Part shown: positions 11,663 to 21,120 of the stretch, one piece after another
How the letters are laid out: each line of letters starts with the position of its first letter
How positions within the stretch are numbered: position 1 is the stretch's first letter
NCBI GenBank assembly: GCA_905221615.1
Contig: CAJNDT010003112.1
Location: forward strand, 662,001-726,000
DNA: 64,000 nucleotides
Direction: 5' to 3'
Origin: Symbiodinium sp. CCMP2592
Lineage: Eukaryota; Sar; Dinophyceae; Suessiales; Symbiodiniaceae
Made by a program: the position numbers and the translations under genes
Notes under the pieces: generated by a model
What the model was told of the DNA's origin: nothing
The model's input: the letters and a program-made list of their open reading frames with translations, nothing else
Database searches by the model: none

Positions 11663-11772
11663 CCCAGACCTTCCAAAATCCCTTAATTAAGGAATATACC
11701 TTAAATTATAGTAGGATCCTTAATATGATTTAAGGCATATTCCTTAATTAAGGGATTTTGGAAGGTCTGGGG
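11663..11772. mobile_element. Hairpin MITE, family AGACCTTCC
   Basis: A full copy: CCCAGACCTTCCAAAATCCC on the left and GGGATTTTGGAAGGTCTGG on the right, around a TTAATTAAGG inner palindrome. The loop is inverted relative to the copy at 11928. Confidence 0.8.
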
Positions 11773-11927
11773 GGTGCAGAGCAGGGTTCCGGGCTTTCGA
11801 TTTTTGACAAACAAAGTTCTGCCGTAGCTTCTTCAAGCCTAAACATACTGGAAGTCTAGGATGCAGGAGAACCCAGGAGCCCTAGCACTGTCTCTTACCG
11901 AGAGGTGTCGGTGGTTTACTGGAGCTT

Positions 11928-12036
11928 CCCAGACCTTCCAAGATCCCTTAATTAAGGAGTATACCTTAAATCATATTAAGGATCCTACTATAATTTAAGG
12001 TATATTCCTTAATTAAGGGATTTTGGAAGGTCTGGG
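11928..12036. mobile_element. Hairpin MITE, family AGACCTTCC
   Basis: A full copy, 155 bp from the previous one. Its loop (ATCATATTAAGGATCC) is the reverse complement of that copy's loop, so the two insertions are in opposite orientation. A possible exon starts 13 bases to its right. Confidence 0.8.
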
Positions 12037-12048
12037 TTTACCTGTCGT

Positions 12049-12285
12049 AAGAGCGAGCTGGGATCTCGGAATCCGGAGGAAGATGAGAGCGGCAAAGCTG
12101 CGAAACCTAAAGCGCTAAGGGTAAAACCTCCCTGCGATAACAAAAAGCTGCAACCCACTAAACCCCAAATCCCTAAACTCAGGCAGAAGGCACTCAGACT
12201 TGTTTTCGAATCTTCGGCCGACTGGGCTAAACTGTACGAGCGCGGCAACACCACTCTTCCTCTGTACTTGAGGGTTTCAGGTTGA
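12049..12285 (+). CDS. Candidate exon region next to a hairpin, unknown
   Basis: This is an open frame of nearly 80 codons without ATG, starting 13 bases after the hairpin at 11928-12036 (acceptor cgtaag). It starts with an acidic stretch NPEEDESGKAAK and ends LFESS-type helical sequence before TGA. Only part of it may be exon. Possible exchanger loop exon; function not recognised. Confidence 0.25.
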   Translation, partial: KSELGSRNPEEDESGKAAKPKALRVKPPCDNKKLQPTKPQIPKLRQKALRLVFESSADWAKLYERGNTTLPLYLRVSG

Positions 12286-12641
12286 GGGTTCGGGGCTATT
12301 TAATGGATGAGTCTTCAGGGTCGAGTCAGATAGCTGGAACATCTTTACCTACAGGACGCTAATGTGAACGAATCATGAGAGAGGTTCACTGTATAGTTTA
12401 CTTGTAGCCGTAAGAGGGGGTTACATGAGTCTTCGGTTGCGGATGCACTCCGATACCCAAGTTATCCTAAACTGTATATCCACGTGTTTCCAAGCCTCAA
12501 ATCCTATAACCTAATAACCTGGCGCACTCAAAACAAGCCCGGACTAAGAAGAATCCCACCCCCGCGACCCCCGACCCTACCCGAACTGCATCGGGCGTGC
12601 CCATCCTTCACACCCACAAACGGGTGCACGCACACCGCCAG

Positions 12642-12676
12642 AATTCTGAGGTTCCGCGTCCTTCTCGAGGAGCTTT
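12642..12676 (+). CDS. NCX exon: start of Calx-beta-like domain
   Basis: The acceptor is cgccag and the donor is GC. It reads ILRFRVLLEEL and joins in phase 1 to the exon at 13218. The joined text follows the Calx-beta pattern (strand, short turn, then DVDKFAT). It leans on the match of its neighbours. Confidence 0.45.
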
Positions 12677-12924
12677 GCATAGGTATCTGCTTAGGGAAAG
12701 GGTCCCACCACGGCTCCATAAGGATTCCATACGGGTTTGGGGTATCCTTAAGTCTCAGAACTTCCAATGTCCGAACAGCAACGCTGAATCCCGAAGAGTT
12801 GGTAGTATTGTTCCTGATGGTTCCCCAATATAGAATCATCCTATTAATATCCTATACCCCAATTCCCCGCCGTGTCCCCTAAACCCCGTACATCAAGCCC
12901 TATACGAAGCCCTGTTAGCCCCTT

Positions 12925-13036
12925 ACCCCAAGGGTCCAAAGGACCCAATAATTAGGTACTCGATGTTAGGATAGCAGTTATGTAGGTTAGGATTTTGGAG
13001 AGTATATGATTGTTAGGTACTTGGACCCTTGGGGTT
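12925..13036. mobile_element. Hairpin MITE, family CCAAAGGGTCC
   Basis: The arms are ACCCCAAGGGTCCAAAGGAC and TTGGACCCTTGGGGTT. The inner part contains GAGAGTATATGATTGTTAGG, also seen inverted at 40971. Confidence 0.7.
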
Positions 13037-13217
13037 ATGGAAGCTTAAACCACCTTAAGGGAGACCTTCGTGGGCTCCGCTTATTAATGTCCCGGCAATC
13101 TGAGAATCTTCGAGGAGATCTGGCTTCCCTTAATCCCGTAGAGGAGTATGGTGTTAGGGGTTTTTGGATTTGTGATTTCAGGGTTTAGGGTTTAGGGTTG
13201 GGAGTGTAGGGTACCAG

Positions 13218-13294
13218 ACTCAGATGTTGACAAATTTGCGACGTCAAGGAATGTAGCCCACGATGGTATGGCTGAAGATTTTGTCCTGAGAAGG
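13218..13294 (+). CDS. NCX exon: Calx-beta core
   Basis: The acceptor is taccag and the donor is GC after AGAAGG. It reads DVDKFATSRNVAHDG then MAEDFVLRR. This follows the Calx-beta core, in which V.Y.T.DGTA.AG.DY is typical; here HDGMAEDF stands for the DGTA..DF part. It leaves in phase 0. Confidence 0.6.
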
Positions 13295-13660
13295 GCTTGA
13301 CCCCGAAGACTATCCGAAGGGCTCCGTCCTGGGTAAAGCCCATAAGCACCAAGTAGCGCTAAGAATTTCGGGTCCTTTTGGGGCTTTGGGCTTATGGTTG
13401 GCTTGAACCTACAAAACCTGCCATGTCTAGGGTTATTTTAGGCGATTTGTTTCTATAACCCCGTCAACAGCTGATTCTTTTGGGTCGAGGTATACTGGTT
13501 CATGGGTTTAGGTTCGGGCAAGATTTAAACGGCTACACCTCGACTCTGCGAGGAGGGTCACATCCTGACCCTTGTGCAGGATGCCTTGTTTTCCTGGTTA
13601 CTTATGTAAAGTAGCTATACCCTTGAAGTAGGGTAATACCCTATAGGTGCTTAGTCGCAG

Positions 13661-13703
13661 GAGCCTGAGGGCGGCGCCAAGTTTGACGAGTCGACCGATG
13701 GAG
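13661..13703 (+). CDS. NCX exon: Calx-beta strand pair
   Basis: The acceptor is gtcgcag and the donor is GC. It reads EPEGGAKFDESTDG, matching the G.L.F..G part of Calx-beta. Phase 0 in, phase 1 out, completing a Gly codon with the next exon. Confidence 0.6.
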
Positions 13704-14064
13704 GCGCCGCAAAAGTCTAAGCAGCTAAACCGTCAACCCTAAGCCCCGAACACCTAACAGATAAACCCTTGTAAACCCAATTGACCATCGACCGGTAATC
13801 CCTGATCCACTAAAAACCAAGGCCTTAAACTACCTTAATTGCCCGACAAAGCCAATCACGGCTCTGGGGTTTACCGCGTTCGTTCCGGGTGCTTGGGGTT
13901 TATGAGAACTTCCTCATGGTTGAAAGGGTTGGGGGGGGAGGGGCAGTGATTCAGTAGAGTTGCATTACAGCTTGAAGCCGTCAGTGAGATTAGGAATGAG
14001 GCTTCCAGGATTCTCAACCTTCGTGGGTTCAGAGTTTAGGCTTTCGTGTTGCTGGCTGTTGCAG

Positions 14065-14097
14065 GGGATGTATTCAGGCTGTTCGACTCTGAGCGCG
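14065..14097 (+). CDS. NCX exon: Calx-beta Ca2+-site region
   Basis: The acceptor is ttgcag; the donor GTAAGG is one of the few GT donors in the gene. It reads DVFRLFDSER, in the place where Calx-beta has I.I.DD...E. Phase 1 on both sides. Confidence 0.6.
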
Positions 14098-14119
14098 GTA
14101 AGGGTTTTTTAACTCGAGG

Positions 14120-14220
14120 GGTAGTATCCGAGACTTAGGGACCCTAATGTAGTACCCTAAATAGTAGGATCCTTGTCATAAGGACCCCAAAATAGGGTAC
14201 CCCTAATTGTCGGAAACCCC
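14120..14220. mobile_element. Hairpin MITE, family GTTTCCGA
   Basis: The core CCTAAATAGTAGGATCC and the right end CGGAAACCCC match the copies at 26645 and 63041, in inverted order. Confidence 0.6.
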
Positions 14221-14414
14221 CATTTAGGGTTTGTGAAAGCAGGTGTTGCAATATGTTGCAATGCTGCTTCTAACTTCAAGTTCTTCCGGCTATGAAGAAT
14301 CTAGCTGGCCATTGCGATAGTTGAACATTCCTTGGCACCTACAGAAGCGTACCTATAGGACCCTTTGGTATGTGGGGTCTTGGCGCCTTTTGACCCTCAG
14401 CCGCTCTGCCCCAG

Positions 14415-14480
14415 GTGATGAGAACTGTATCTTGACGGTTTTCGTTCGCTCCGATGTTGCCACGGCCTCGGGTGGTGCTG
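14415..14480 (+). CDS. NCX exon: Calx-beta DEN-F-V-L segment
   Basis: The acceptor is ccccag and the donor is GC. It reads GDENCILTVFVRSD then a Gly/Ala/Ser turn, equivalent to the family's E.DE.F.V.L. This is the clearest Calx-beta exon. Phase 1 on both sides. Confidence 0.68.
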
Positions 14481-14744
14481 GCATCATGTTTTAGTTTGAA
14501 GGTTGTCGCTTTCAGAGGTCCCCCTAAAGGATTGAACACTACGATTGTGTGGTCTTTTTGAAGGTGTTGCTGCTAAAGGGATTCGTTTCATTCCTTTTCG
14601 CACATATAACCTGAAGGCGCTAAGCCCCAAAACTCTAAACTCGGTGCCCACAGCGGTACCTGTAGGCCCATACGTTATGGATCTGGGTTTTGGGGTCTCT
14701 CTTTGCAGTTTGGGACACAGAGGGTTAGGCCCGACATACTTAAG

Positions 14745-14770
14745 GCTTCCGGCTCGAAAGCCGTGCCACT
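14745..14770 (+). CDS. NCX 26-bp micro-exon, end of Calx-beta
   Basis: The acceptor is cttaag and the donor is GA. It reads FRLESRAT and joins in phase to VIRDPID, giving the closing strand ATVI.D of a Calx-beta domain. It depends on its neighbours for support. Confidence 0.45.
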
Positions 14771-15097
14771 GAGTCCTTCGGGTTGGAGGCTTCCCTGTCG
14801 GCTTAGGCCTTGGGGTTTAGGGCTAGGTAGGGCTCTAGACCCTGTGAAAATTCCTGAGAATCCCGATAACGGTTCACCTCCTTTCCCCGCATCCTAAATC
14901 CATCAAAATAAACACCTAAGACCTACATACCTCGCATCCCAAACTCAAGAGTTCCCCCCCTCGAAAAAAACAGCCTATGTCAAGATCAATAAAATACTCC
15001 AAACAATATGACTAGTCATCAGACTAGTTATTATATATACTTTGATAGCCGAACGAACATTGGAATGTCTTATGTCAAGAAGTCTCAACCGACCCAG

Positions 15098-15148
15098 GTC
15101 ATTCGCGACCCCATCGACAGAATCAAGAGCACCCTCGTTGTGCGATGG
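15098..15148 (+). CDS. NCX exon: loop before alpha-2
   Basis: The acceptor is gacccag. It reads VIRDPIDRIKSTLVVRW, aligning with the segment that precedes the SW..QF motif in animal NCX. The end is either the GT at 15149 or a GA donor at 15161, both in phase 0. The frame is open upstream to an ATG at 15008 and downstream to 15184, so a longer exon cannot be excluded. Confidence 0.55.
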
Positions 15149-15203
15149 GTGCCTTGCTCAGATGAGCCCAGAGCACACCTATGATCCAAATACCTCTTAT
15201 ATA

Positions 15204-15310
15204 CTAGGATGCCCAGTAGTACCCTTATTCATTTCCTAGGTTTTATACTGTCAAGTTACCCAACACCAAGAAGGGAGCCCTGTTTATTCCTAGGTTACTG
15301 GGCATCCTAG
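15204..15310. mobile_element. Hairpin MITE, family CTAGGATGCCCAG
   Basis: The arms are CTAGGATGCCCAGTAGTACC and GGTTACTGGGCATCCTAG. A sister copy is at 59235. Confidence 0.75.
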
Positions 15311-15516
15311 CTTATGTTTCGTGACATACCGGGTCGAAACCTATACTCTAGGACCTAGAGTAGGCCTTTATTCCCTTTTTTAGGGTTCAGGTTCCCTTAT
15401 ACACCCCTTTAAACCAAAAAGGGCATCCTTTTTATGCCTGGGTTACTCTTGGGTCAAGTACTCGTCAATCTCAAATTGGCAGTTTCCAGGGCTGGGGATG
15501 GTTCTCTTTCATCTCT

Positions 15517-15623
15517 GTGGTTGTCAAAATTATGGTCGCTTTCTGGGTCCCTAATATAATACGGCATACGGCACCTAATATTTAGGGTACCCAAAAAGGT
15601 ACCCTAAATTTGACAACTACCCA
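15517..15623. mobile_element. Hairpin MITE, family GTGGTTGTCAA
   Basis: The arms are GTGGTTGTCAAAATTATGG and AAATTTGACAACTACCC. Copies are at 38198 and 63470. Confidence 0.7.
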
Positions 15624-16103
15624 TATCGGGCCGATCTGAAGGGCTGGAAGGCGTCGTGGGAGCCACATCTGCCAAATGTAGAATGAATGTACATCCCTAT
15701 AAACGTATGAGCTCTTGTTTACAGCCCGGCTTGTTCTTCAAAGACGTCCTCAGTAAAGAGTAGACAGATCTGTTGAGGTACCTTGTTGAAAAGGATTGCC
15801 GTTGCGCTGAGCCCTATTTATCTTCCTCAAAAGGACAAGATTACACCCAAAGCCCCGAAGCCTGTGCACCCTATTCTTTATCTCGAATCCTTCAGCCTTG
15901 AGCAGTGTACTAAGGCGCTATGATGTTCGGGGTCCTATCCCTCATGGTCCACATGTTCAAAAACCATTCACCCCAAATAAAATTCCTCAGCTACAGAACG
16001 ACTAGCCCAAACCCAAGAACCCAACTGCTGGGGCTCTCGGACTCAGAGGGTATAGAACCATGGAAGCCCTAAACCCAGGACCCAGATATGACCCGGCACT
16101 CAG

Positions 16104-16148
16104 GATCGTGCCAAGACTGGCAACGTCAACTGGGGAAACCAATTCAAG
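16104..16148 (+). CDS. NCX exon: NxNWxxQF motif
   Basis: The acceptor is cactcag and the donor is GA. It reads DRAKTGNVNWGNQFK, equivalent to the GTNSWREQF motif of animal NCX. Phase 0 on both sides. A hairpin arm starts five bases beyond the donor. Confidence 0.78.
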
Positions 16149-16153
16149 GACCT

Positions 16154-16289
16154 GACTTGCTTGGAGGATCAGGGGACTTAGTAAGTAAGGCTATAAGTCA
16201 TAAGTCCCCTAATTGGGGTTATAAGTTACTATAGGTATAGTTACCTTATTTAAAACCCTAGTTACTAAGTCCCATGATCATTTAAGTGG
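16154..16289. mobile_element. Hairpin MITE, family CTTGGAGGATCAGGGG
   Basis: The arms are ACTTGCTTGGAGGATCAGGG and ...GTCCCATGATCATTTAAGTGG. It starts five bases after the GA donor of the exchanger exon 16104-16148. Confidence 0.7.
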
Positions 16290-16952
16290 GCGTTTCAGCC
16301 TTTCAGTTTATTTCAGGTTGAAGGCTTACGACTGAGGTTTGGGTTTTACAAGTGCTTTTGGGAGTCATACTAACTGTATGGCTCTACTTGCAGGTCCGGT
16401 GCGACTTCATCAGTAATCCCTAAGTACAAGTACGTGATAAGTAGAATTTAAAGTGCTCCACAAGGACCCTCATTGGGTTATCCTAATTCAAACCCGCACT
16501 GACTTTCTTCTCATACTTAGTCTACTTGCTAAGTCACCCGATCCTTCAAGTATGACTGATACTCGAAGGCTTTCGACTTGGGCTGTGTGCCAAACGCAGG
16601 TAATCGCATCAAAATCCATATAACCCCCAAACACCTCATAGAACCCTTCGAATAGGACCTGTAGAGTACCGCTACGGCAAGTTTACTTCCTCCTCCCCTC
16701 TCCTCCGCTCACAGGGGAAGATGAGGATCTTGACTAGATATGGGGTTTTTCAAAACCAAGGGCTCCGTGTTGGGGCGCTTGTAACCAGGTCCCACTTCCT
16801 TAGGATTTTCTCCCATATCATGTGTCCGCTTTTCTTCGTATTGCATTGAATGCAGGTTGTAGAGCCTTTTGCGGGTTAAGAGACCACCCTAAGCCGTCGA
16901 CATTTCATTTCCAAAGCCACAAACCCCAAACCCGACAAGAACCAGCTTGCAG

Positions 16953-17000
16953 GACGCTATCTTCAACGTCTATGGCGACGACGAGGATGATGGAGACGAG
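16953..17000 (+). CDS. NCX exon: acidic segment before TM6
   Basis: The acceptor is cttgcag and the donor is GC. It reads DAIFNVYGDDEDDGDE and joins directly to the previous exon, so that QF.DAI.V..G plus the acidic run matches the family exactly. Phase 0 on both sides. The following intron (17001-22590) contains the RCC1-like gene. Confidence 0.82.
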
Positions 17001-17096
17001 GCCCTTCGATGCCACCAAGGTTTAAAGTGCGTGAGCGAAGGTTCCGAAGTATGTCTTGTGAATTTTGCGCTCGCGCGCTTGGTGGGCGGGCGGGCG

Positions 17097-17142
17097 GGGG
17101 CGGGTAGGGAGAGAGAAGGTAGAGAGAGAGAGAGAGAGAGAG
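17097..17142. repeat. GA microsatellite
   Basis: GGGA/GAGA units just after the exchanger exon 16953-17000. Confidence 0.85.
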
Positions 17143-17629
17143 ATGATCTGGACTATGTAGCCAAAGCCTCGCAGGCAGCCTAAAGCCACTCCCGAGCCAC
17201 CAGCTATAAACCCTATGCCTACACATCTGTCGCCTTGTAGAGATTTCTATTTTTCTGCAAAGACTTGTTTAAGACATGTCATTGTATGTCCTTGAACAGG
17301 TAGGTTCTTTGTGCTAGAGGCAGCCGCTCTTTTGGGCATTTTGGATCCTTCTGCTATCTCACACAGGTTGTTGATTCCTTTGCTTTCTTACAGAGATCTC
17401 CAAAGAGTGGCTTTCGGTTACAGTCAACCCCAACCTCTTACTGCGGCCTGAACCGTGAACCTCTCCACCCAAGAGCCCAACAACCTGAAACGAACAGATA
17501 GTACACTTATTGTAAACCCTTTCGACCCGAGAGCACCCTAAAAAGCCCTGAACTTTGAACCTTAAACCCTATAAACCCTCACGCTGAATCAGGTTCCTAC
17601 ATTAAACCCATCCGCCTCTAAATCCTAAA

Positions 17630-17838
17630 CCCTCATCCCTAAACCCTATATAAGCCCTAAAACCCTAAAACCCTCAGTCCCAAAACCCTATATAAACACT
17701 TAAAACCCCCAAAACCTAAATCTCTAGTCCCAAAACCCTATGTAAACCCTAAAACCCCAAAACCTAAATCCCTAATCCCAAAACCCTATATAAACACCTA
17801 AAACCCCAAAACCTAAATCCCTAATCCCTAAACCCCTC
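17630..17838. repeat. Minisatellite built on CCCTATATAAACACCTAAAACC
   Basis: Three to four copies of a roughly 57-bp unit (AACCTAAATCCCTAATCCC alternating with CCTATATAAACACC), clearly derived from telomere-like units. Confidence 0.75.
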
Positions 17839-17903
17839 CGTGGAGGCAGAGGAGAGATCCCGTGCGTCGAAAGCAGCGGCCTGGGCGGGGGTCTTACTTC
17901 TCA

Positions 17904-18013
17904 GCCCAGACCTTCCAAAATCCCTTAATTAAGGAAGATACCTTAAATTATAGTAGGATTTTTTTTATATGATTTAAGGTATATTCCTTAATTAAGGGGT
18001 TTTGGAATGTCTG
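17904..18013. mobile_element. Hairpin MITE, family AGACCTTCC
   Basis: A full copy with a T-run in the loop and a slightly decayed right tip (GGAATGTCTG). It begins a few bases after the exon-like stretch at 17840-17890. Confidence 0.75.
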
Positions 18014-18593
18014 CATCTACCGGTTTCCCTGGGGGGTTTAGGCTTTAGGGCTCTCTGGGGTTTAGGGTTTTAGGGTTTCAGGTTTTTAGGGTTCCGGGTT
18101 TAAGTCTAGGGTTGTCGGGTTTTGGGGTTGCGGGGTTCGCATAATGGCTTCTGTAAGGTTTGCTATCCTTTGAAGGAGGCCTAAGGTTCGCTTATAAAGG
18201 CTACTATAAGAGATACTACTTGGGTCCTTGATAAAGGCTACTCTGTGATGTAAGCTTTGGGCTTGTGGGTTTAGGGTTTGGGCTTCGGGTTCCGTTTTAG
18301 GGCTACTAGAAGGGATGCTATGTGGGTTTATTGTTCCCATTACTTAGGCTTTCAATATAAAGGGTACTGTTAGGGTCGGGATTCCCCGGATACTATGAGG
18401 TTCGCTACTGGGTTGAGTTCCGATATGAGTGGTGCTATAAGGGTTACGATGTGGGTTTCCTAGGGCCGTTTAGGTTGTAGGGCTCGTTACCTAAACGCTA
18501 AACCTAAAGCGTTTGCAAGTACATAGACGTGGATTGTTTAGATGTTAACATCTAGACAGCAAAGGCTTGCAGAACTCATGGATTTTCAACCTA

Positions 18594-18699
18594 AGGTAAA
18601 AGCCAGAAAGTTGGAATATGATTATCCTAAACCCTTTATGGTAAATTATAGGGTATCCTACCCTGAAACCATATTCCAACTTTCTGGAGTTCCCCTTAG
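18594..18699. mobile_element. Hairpin MITE, family CCAGAAAGTTGG, with GT...AG tips
   Basis: The left tip reads AAG|GTAAAAGCC and the right tip ends TTCCCCTTAG. Removing it joins RLAELMDFQPK to REAILGFQFQVSKS in one open frame. The frame joins, but there is no protein match. Confidence 0.7.
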
Positions 18700-19048
18700 A
18701 GGGAGGCTATTCTGGGCTTTCAGTTTCAGGTATCCAAAAGCCCTCAGTACCCAGATACGTCTCCTAGATACCAGTGCGTTTCATGCAGAAACCGTACGTA
18801 ACTGAGGGGGCTTGGGGGGCCTTTCAGCTCGAAACCCCCAAAATCCCTATAAGCCCTAAACCATATAAGCGTTATAACTCAAAGGGATCCTAAACCCTAA
18901 ACCCCCCATAAGCCCTATAAGCCCTATAAGCCTTATAACTCAAGGGGGTTGGGGTCCCTAAAGCCTAAACCCTAAACCGCTGTTGGGTTCTGTGGGCCAA
19001 GCTGCGGCAGATGCTTTGGGCATCCTTTAGAGGCTGCCCCAAGTTACC

Positions 19049-19116
19049 TACTTGGAGGATGATGGGACCTAGCAAGTAAGGTTATAAGTACCTTAATCGG
19101 GGTTATAAGTCTTAGT
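19049..19116. mobile_element. Truncated hairpin, family CTTGGAGGATCAGGGG
   Basis: The left arm TACTTGGAGGATGATGGGAC and the inner AAGTAAGGTTATAAGT are kept. The right arm is missing or displaced. It follows an exon-like stretch (WAKLRQMLWASFRGCPK). Confidence 0.5.
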
Positions 19117-19374
19117 TCCCCAATACCCAACCTTTAAACTTTTTGGGTTCTTATAGTTTAACCGGAATCGGAAAGTTCAACCGTTTATTTCCGTGGCTTA
19201 TTGTGGTAGTAGGAGGTAGTTCTAAGTTTTGTTACCTTACTTATAGCCCTAGTATGAACCCTACAGCCGGCGCTTGAAACCTTCCCGGATCCTCTGGGTT
19301 TGTTTGGGCTCCTTTAAAAAGGGTCCTGGAAGGGTGAGATGAATACTATAAGGGATCTATAAGGGTACGAAAAT

Positions 19375-19490
19375 ATAGGGGCCTAAATAGTTGCCTATAC
19401 TATTTTGGGGCGCCTTACTATAGGTATAGTATAATGGGCCCCCAAATCCGATTCTAATTCTTAAGGCCCCCCCATAGTAGTGGGAGGCTT
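19375..19490. mobile_element. Hairpin MITE, family TAGGGGCCTAAA
   Basis: The left end is ATAGGGGCCTAAATAG and the right end is CTTAAGGCCCCCCCATAG, around the inner palindrome ACTATAGGTATAGT. Other copies: 11420, 24581, 29430, 34345, 34883, 40676. Confidence 0.65.
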
Positions 19491-19807
19491 CGGAATCTCC
19501 CAGGGAGTAGTTGGGTTTCTTGTTGCGATTTCAGAAGTCGTAGTTTGTGACTCCCCCCAAAACAAGTGAAAAAAGTATCATCATCCCACGAAGGGTCAGC
19601 TCCGAAGACACTTGCTTAGCCAGCTCCGAAGTGATCAAATCTTGAGCTTGACATCCAAGAGACCACGAACTCAAAAGCCCTCAGCCCTAAATCCCAGAAA
19701 CCCTAATTAAGTCCTTAAGCCCCAAAGCCATAAGCCCCGAAACCCAATGTCGGCCCAGTGAATGCAGCAGGCCCCCTCGCCCGACAAGGGGACTCCAAAG
19801 CCGAACC

Positions 19808-19833
19808 ATGTCGATTGCCGTAGAAGTTTCCCT
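19808..19833 (+). CDS. RCC1-like repeat gene, exon 1
   Basis: This exon starts at ATG and reads MSIAVEVS plus two bases. The donor is GC at 19834. Removing the 97-bp hairpin completes a Leu codon and runs into GKTAIVQARLDET in frame. I chose this start over the ATG at 19914 because that ATG lies inside the hairpin arm and would give a junk MEPLGS leader. Confidence 0.6.
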
Positions 19834-19930
19834 GCTCACCCTAAGGCTCCAAAGTAATTCCTTTTGGGGGTGCATATATAGAATCTACAAGGTAATCCCC
19901 AAAAGGAACTACTATGGAGCCTCTGGGCAG
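19834..19930 (+). mobile_element. Hairpin element forming the complete 97-bp intron of the RCC1-like gene (family GGCTCC)
   Basis: The left arm starts with GCTCACCCTAAGGCTCC and the right arm ends with GGAGCCTCTGGGCAG. The arms pair over most of their length (AGTAATTCCTTTTGGGG against CCCCAAAAGGAACTACT). The GC at the left tip is the donor and the AG at the right tip is the acceptor. Copies of the family are at 22991, 35179, 48088 and 58241. Confidence 0.8.
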
Positions 19931-21119
19931 TGGCAAGACAGCTATTGTTCAAGCGCGCCTGGACGAGACGGTGGAGACGTTGATGCAGCGCGCACGGACT
20001 GTACTTGGAGTCGGGAGAGGGCGGCTGCTGGACAGCTCGGGGGTCGTTCTGGCCGGCTGCGAGGAGATAAATTCTCGGATCCAGAACGGTGATTGGCTGA
20101 CCCTGCACGTAAACAGAGTTCAAGTTCAGTCCACTTATCGGGCTTTTGCTGCCATTCTTGGCGATGGATCCGTGGTGACCTGGGGTGATGCTGACTTCGG
20201 GGGTGACAGTCGTGATGTGCAGGATCAGTTGAAGAATGTGCAGAGCATCCAAGCCTCTGGGCGACCTTTTGCTGCCACTCTTAGGGATGGATCCGTGGTG
20301 ACTTGGGGAAATTCTGCCTGTGGTGGCCAGAGCAGCGCTGTGCAGGGTCAGTTGAGGAATGTGCAACAGATCCAGGCTTCTTACGACCGGCCTTTTGCCG
20401 CCATTCTTGGCGATGGATCGGTCGTGACTTGGGGTCATGCTCTTTTTGGCGGCAACAGCGATGCTGTGCAGGGTCAGTTGAAGAATGTGCAGCACATCCA
20501 AGCCTCTCGCAGTGCCTTTGCCGCCGTTCTTGACGATGCATCGGTTGTGACCTGGGGACATGCTGAATGTGGTGGCGACAGTAGTGCTGTGCAGAGTCAG
20601 CTGAAGACTGTGCGACAGATCCAAGCCTCCCGCACTGCTTTTGCTGCCATTCTTGACGATGCATCGGTTGTGGCCTGGGGTGATTTTGGGAATGGTGGCG
20701 ACAGTAGTCCTGTTCAGGGCCAGCTGAAGAATGTACGGCATATCCAGGCCTCTCGCGGTGCTTTTGCTGCCATTCGTGGTGATGGATCGGTTGTGACCTG
20801 GGGTCGTGCTGGCTTTGGTGGCGACAGCCGCTCTGTGCAGGGTCAGCTGAAGAATGTGCAGCAGATCCAAGCCTCGGCCGGTGCTTTTGCTGCCATTCTG
20901 GCCGATGGATCCGCTGTGACCTGGGGTCATGCTGACCTTGGTGGCGACAGCCGTTCTGTGCAGGATCAGCTGAAGAACGTGCAGCAGATCCAGGCATCTG
21001 GCGGGTCCTTTGCTGCCATTCTGGACGATGGATGCGTGGTGACCTGGGGTGGGGCTGGCTGGGGTGGTGACAGTAGTGCTGTGCAGGGCGAGCTGAGGAG
21101 TGGGCAGCAGATTTGCTAG
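19931..21119 (+). CDS. RCC1-like repeat protein with ubiquitin-like N-terminus, exon 2
   Basis: The whole protein is about 405 residues. Residues about 9-70 look ubiquitin-like (ETLMQRAR..LGVGRGRLLDSSG then a G(D)WLTLHV end). Then come eight repeats of 41-42 residues with the core AFAAILGDGSVVTWG, a GGDS turn and VQ.QLKNVQ.IQAS. This is the RCC1/HERC-type blade motif that dinoflagellates carry in many copies, and binding or scaffold roles are usual. The frame stops at TAG where an Ile-Gln-Ala-Ser is expected. A ninth decayed repeat follows in another frame (21121-21230), so the gene has lost its tail. It sits in the 17001-22590 intron of the exchanger gene, on the same strand. The function of this copy is unknown. 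Confidence 0.88.
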
Positions 21120-21120
21120 T

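Larger units (their letters stand above)
17143..19807. other. Exchanger intron, left of nested gene
   Basis: Telomere-like minisatellite, four hairpins and three short exon-like stretches: 17840-17890 (VEAEERSRASKAAAWAG), 18540-18593 and 18986-19048. These are not joinable to the exchanger, whose exons 17000 and 22591 join directly. Confidence 0.5.
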
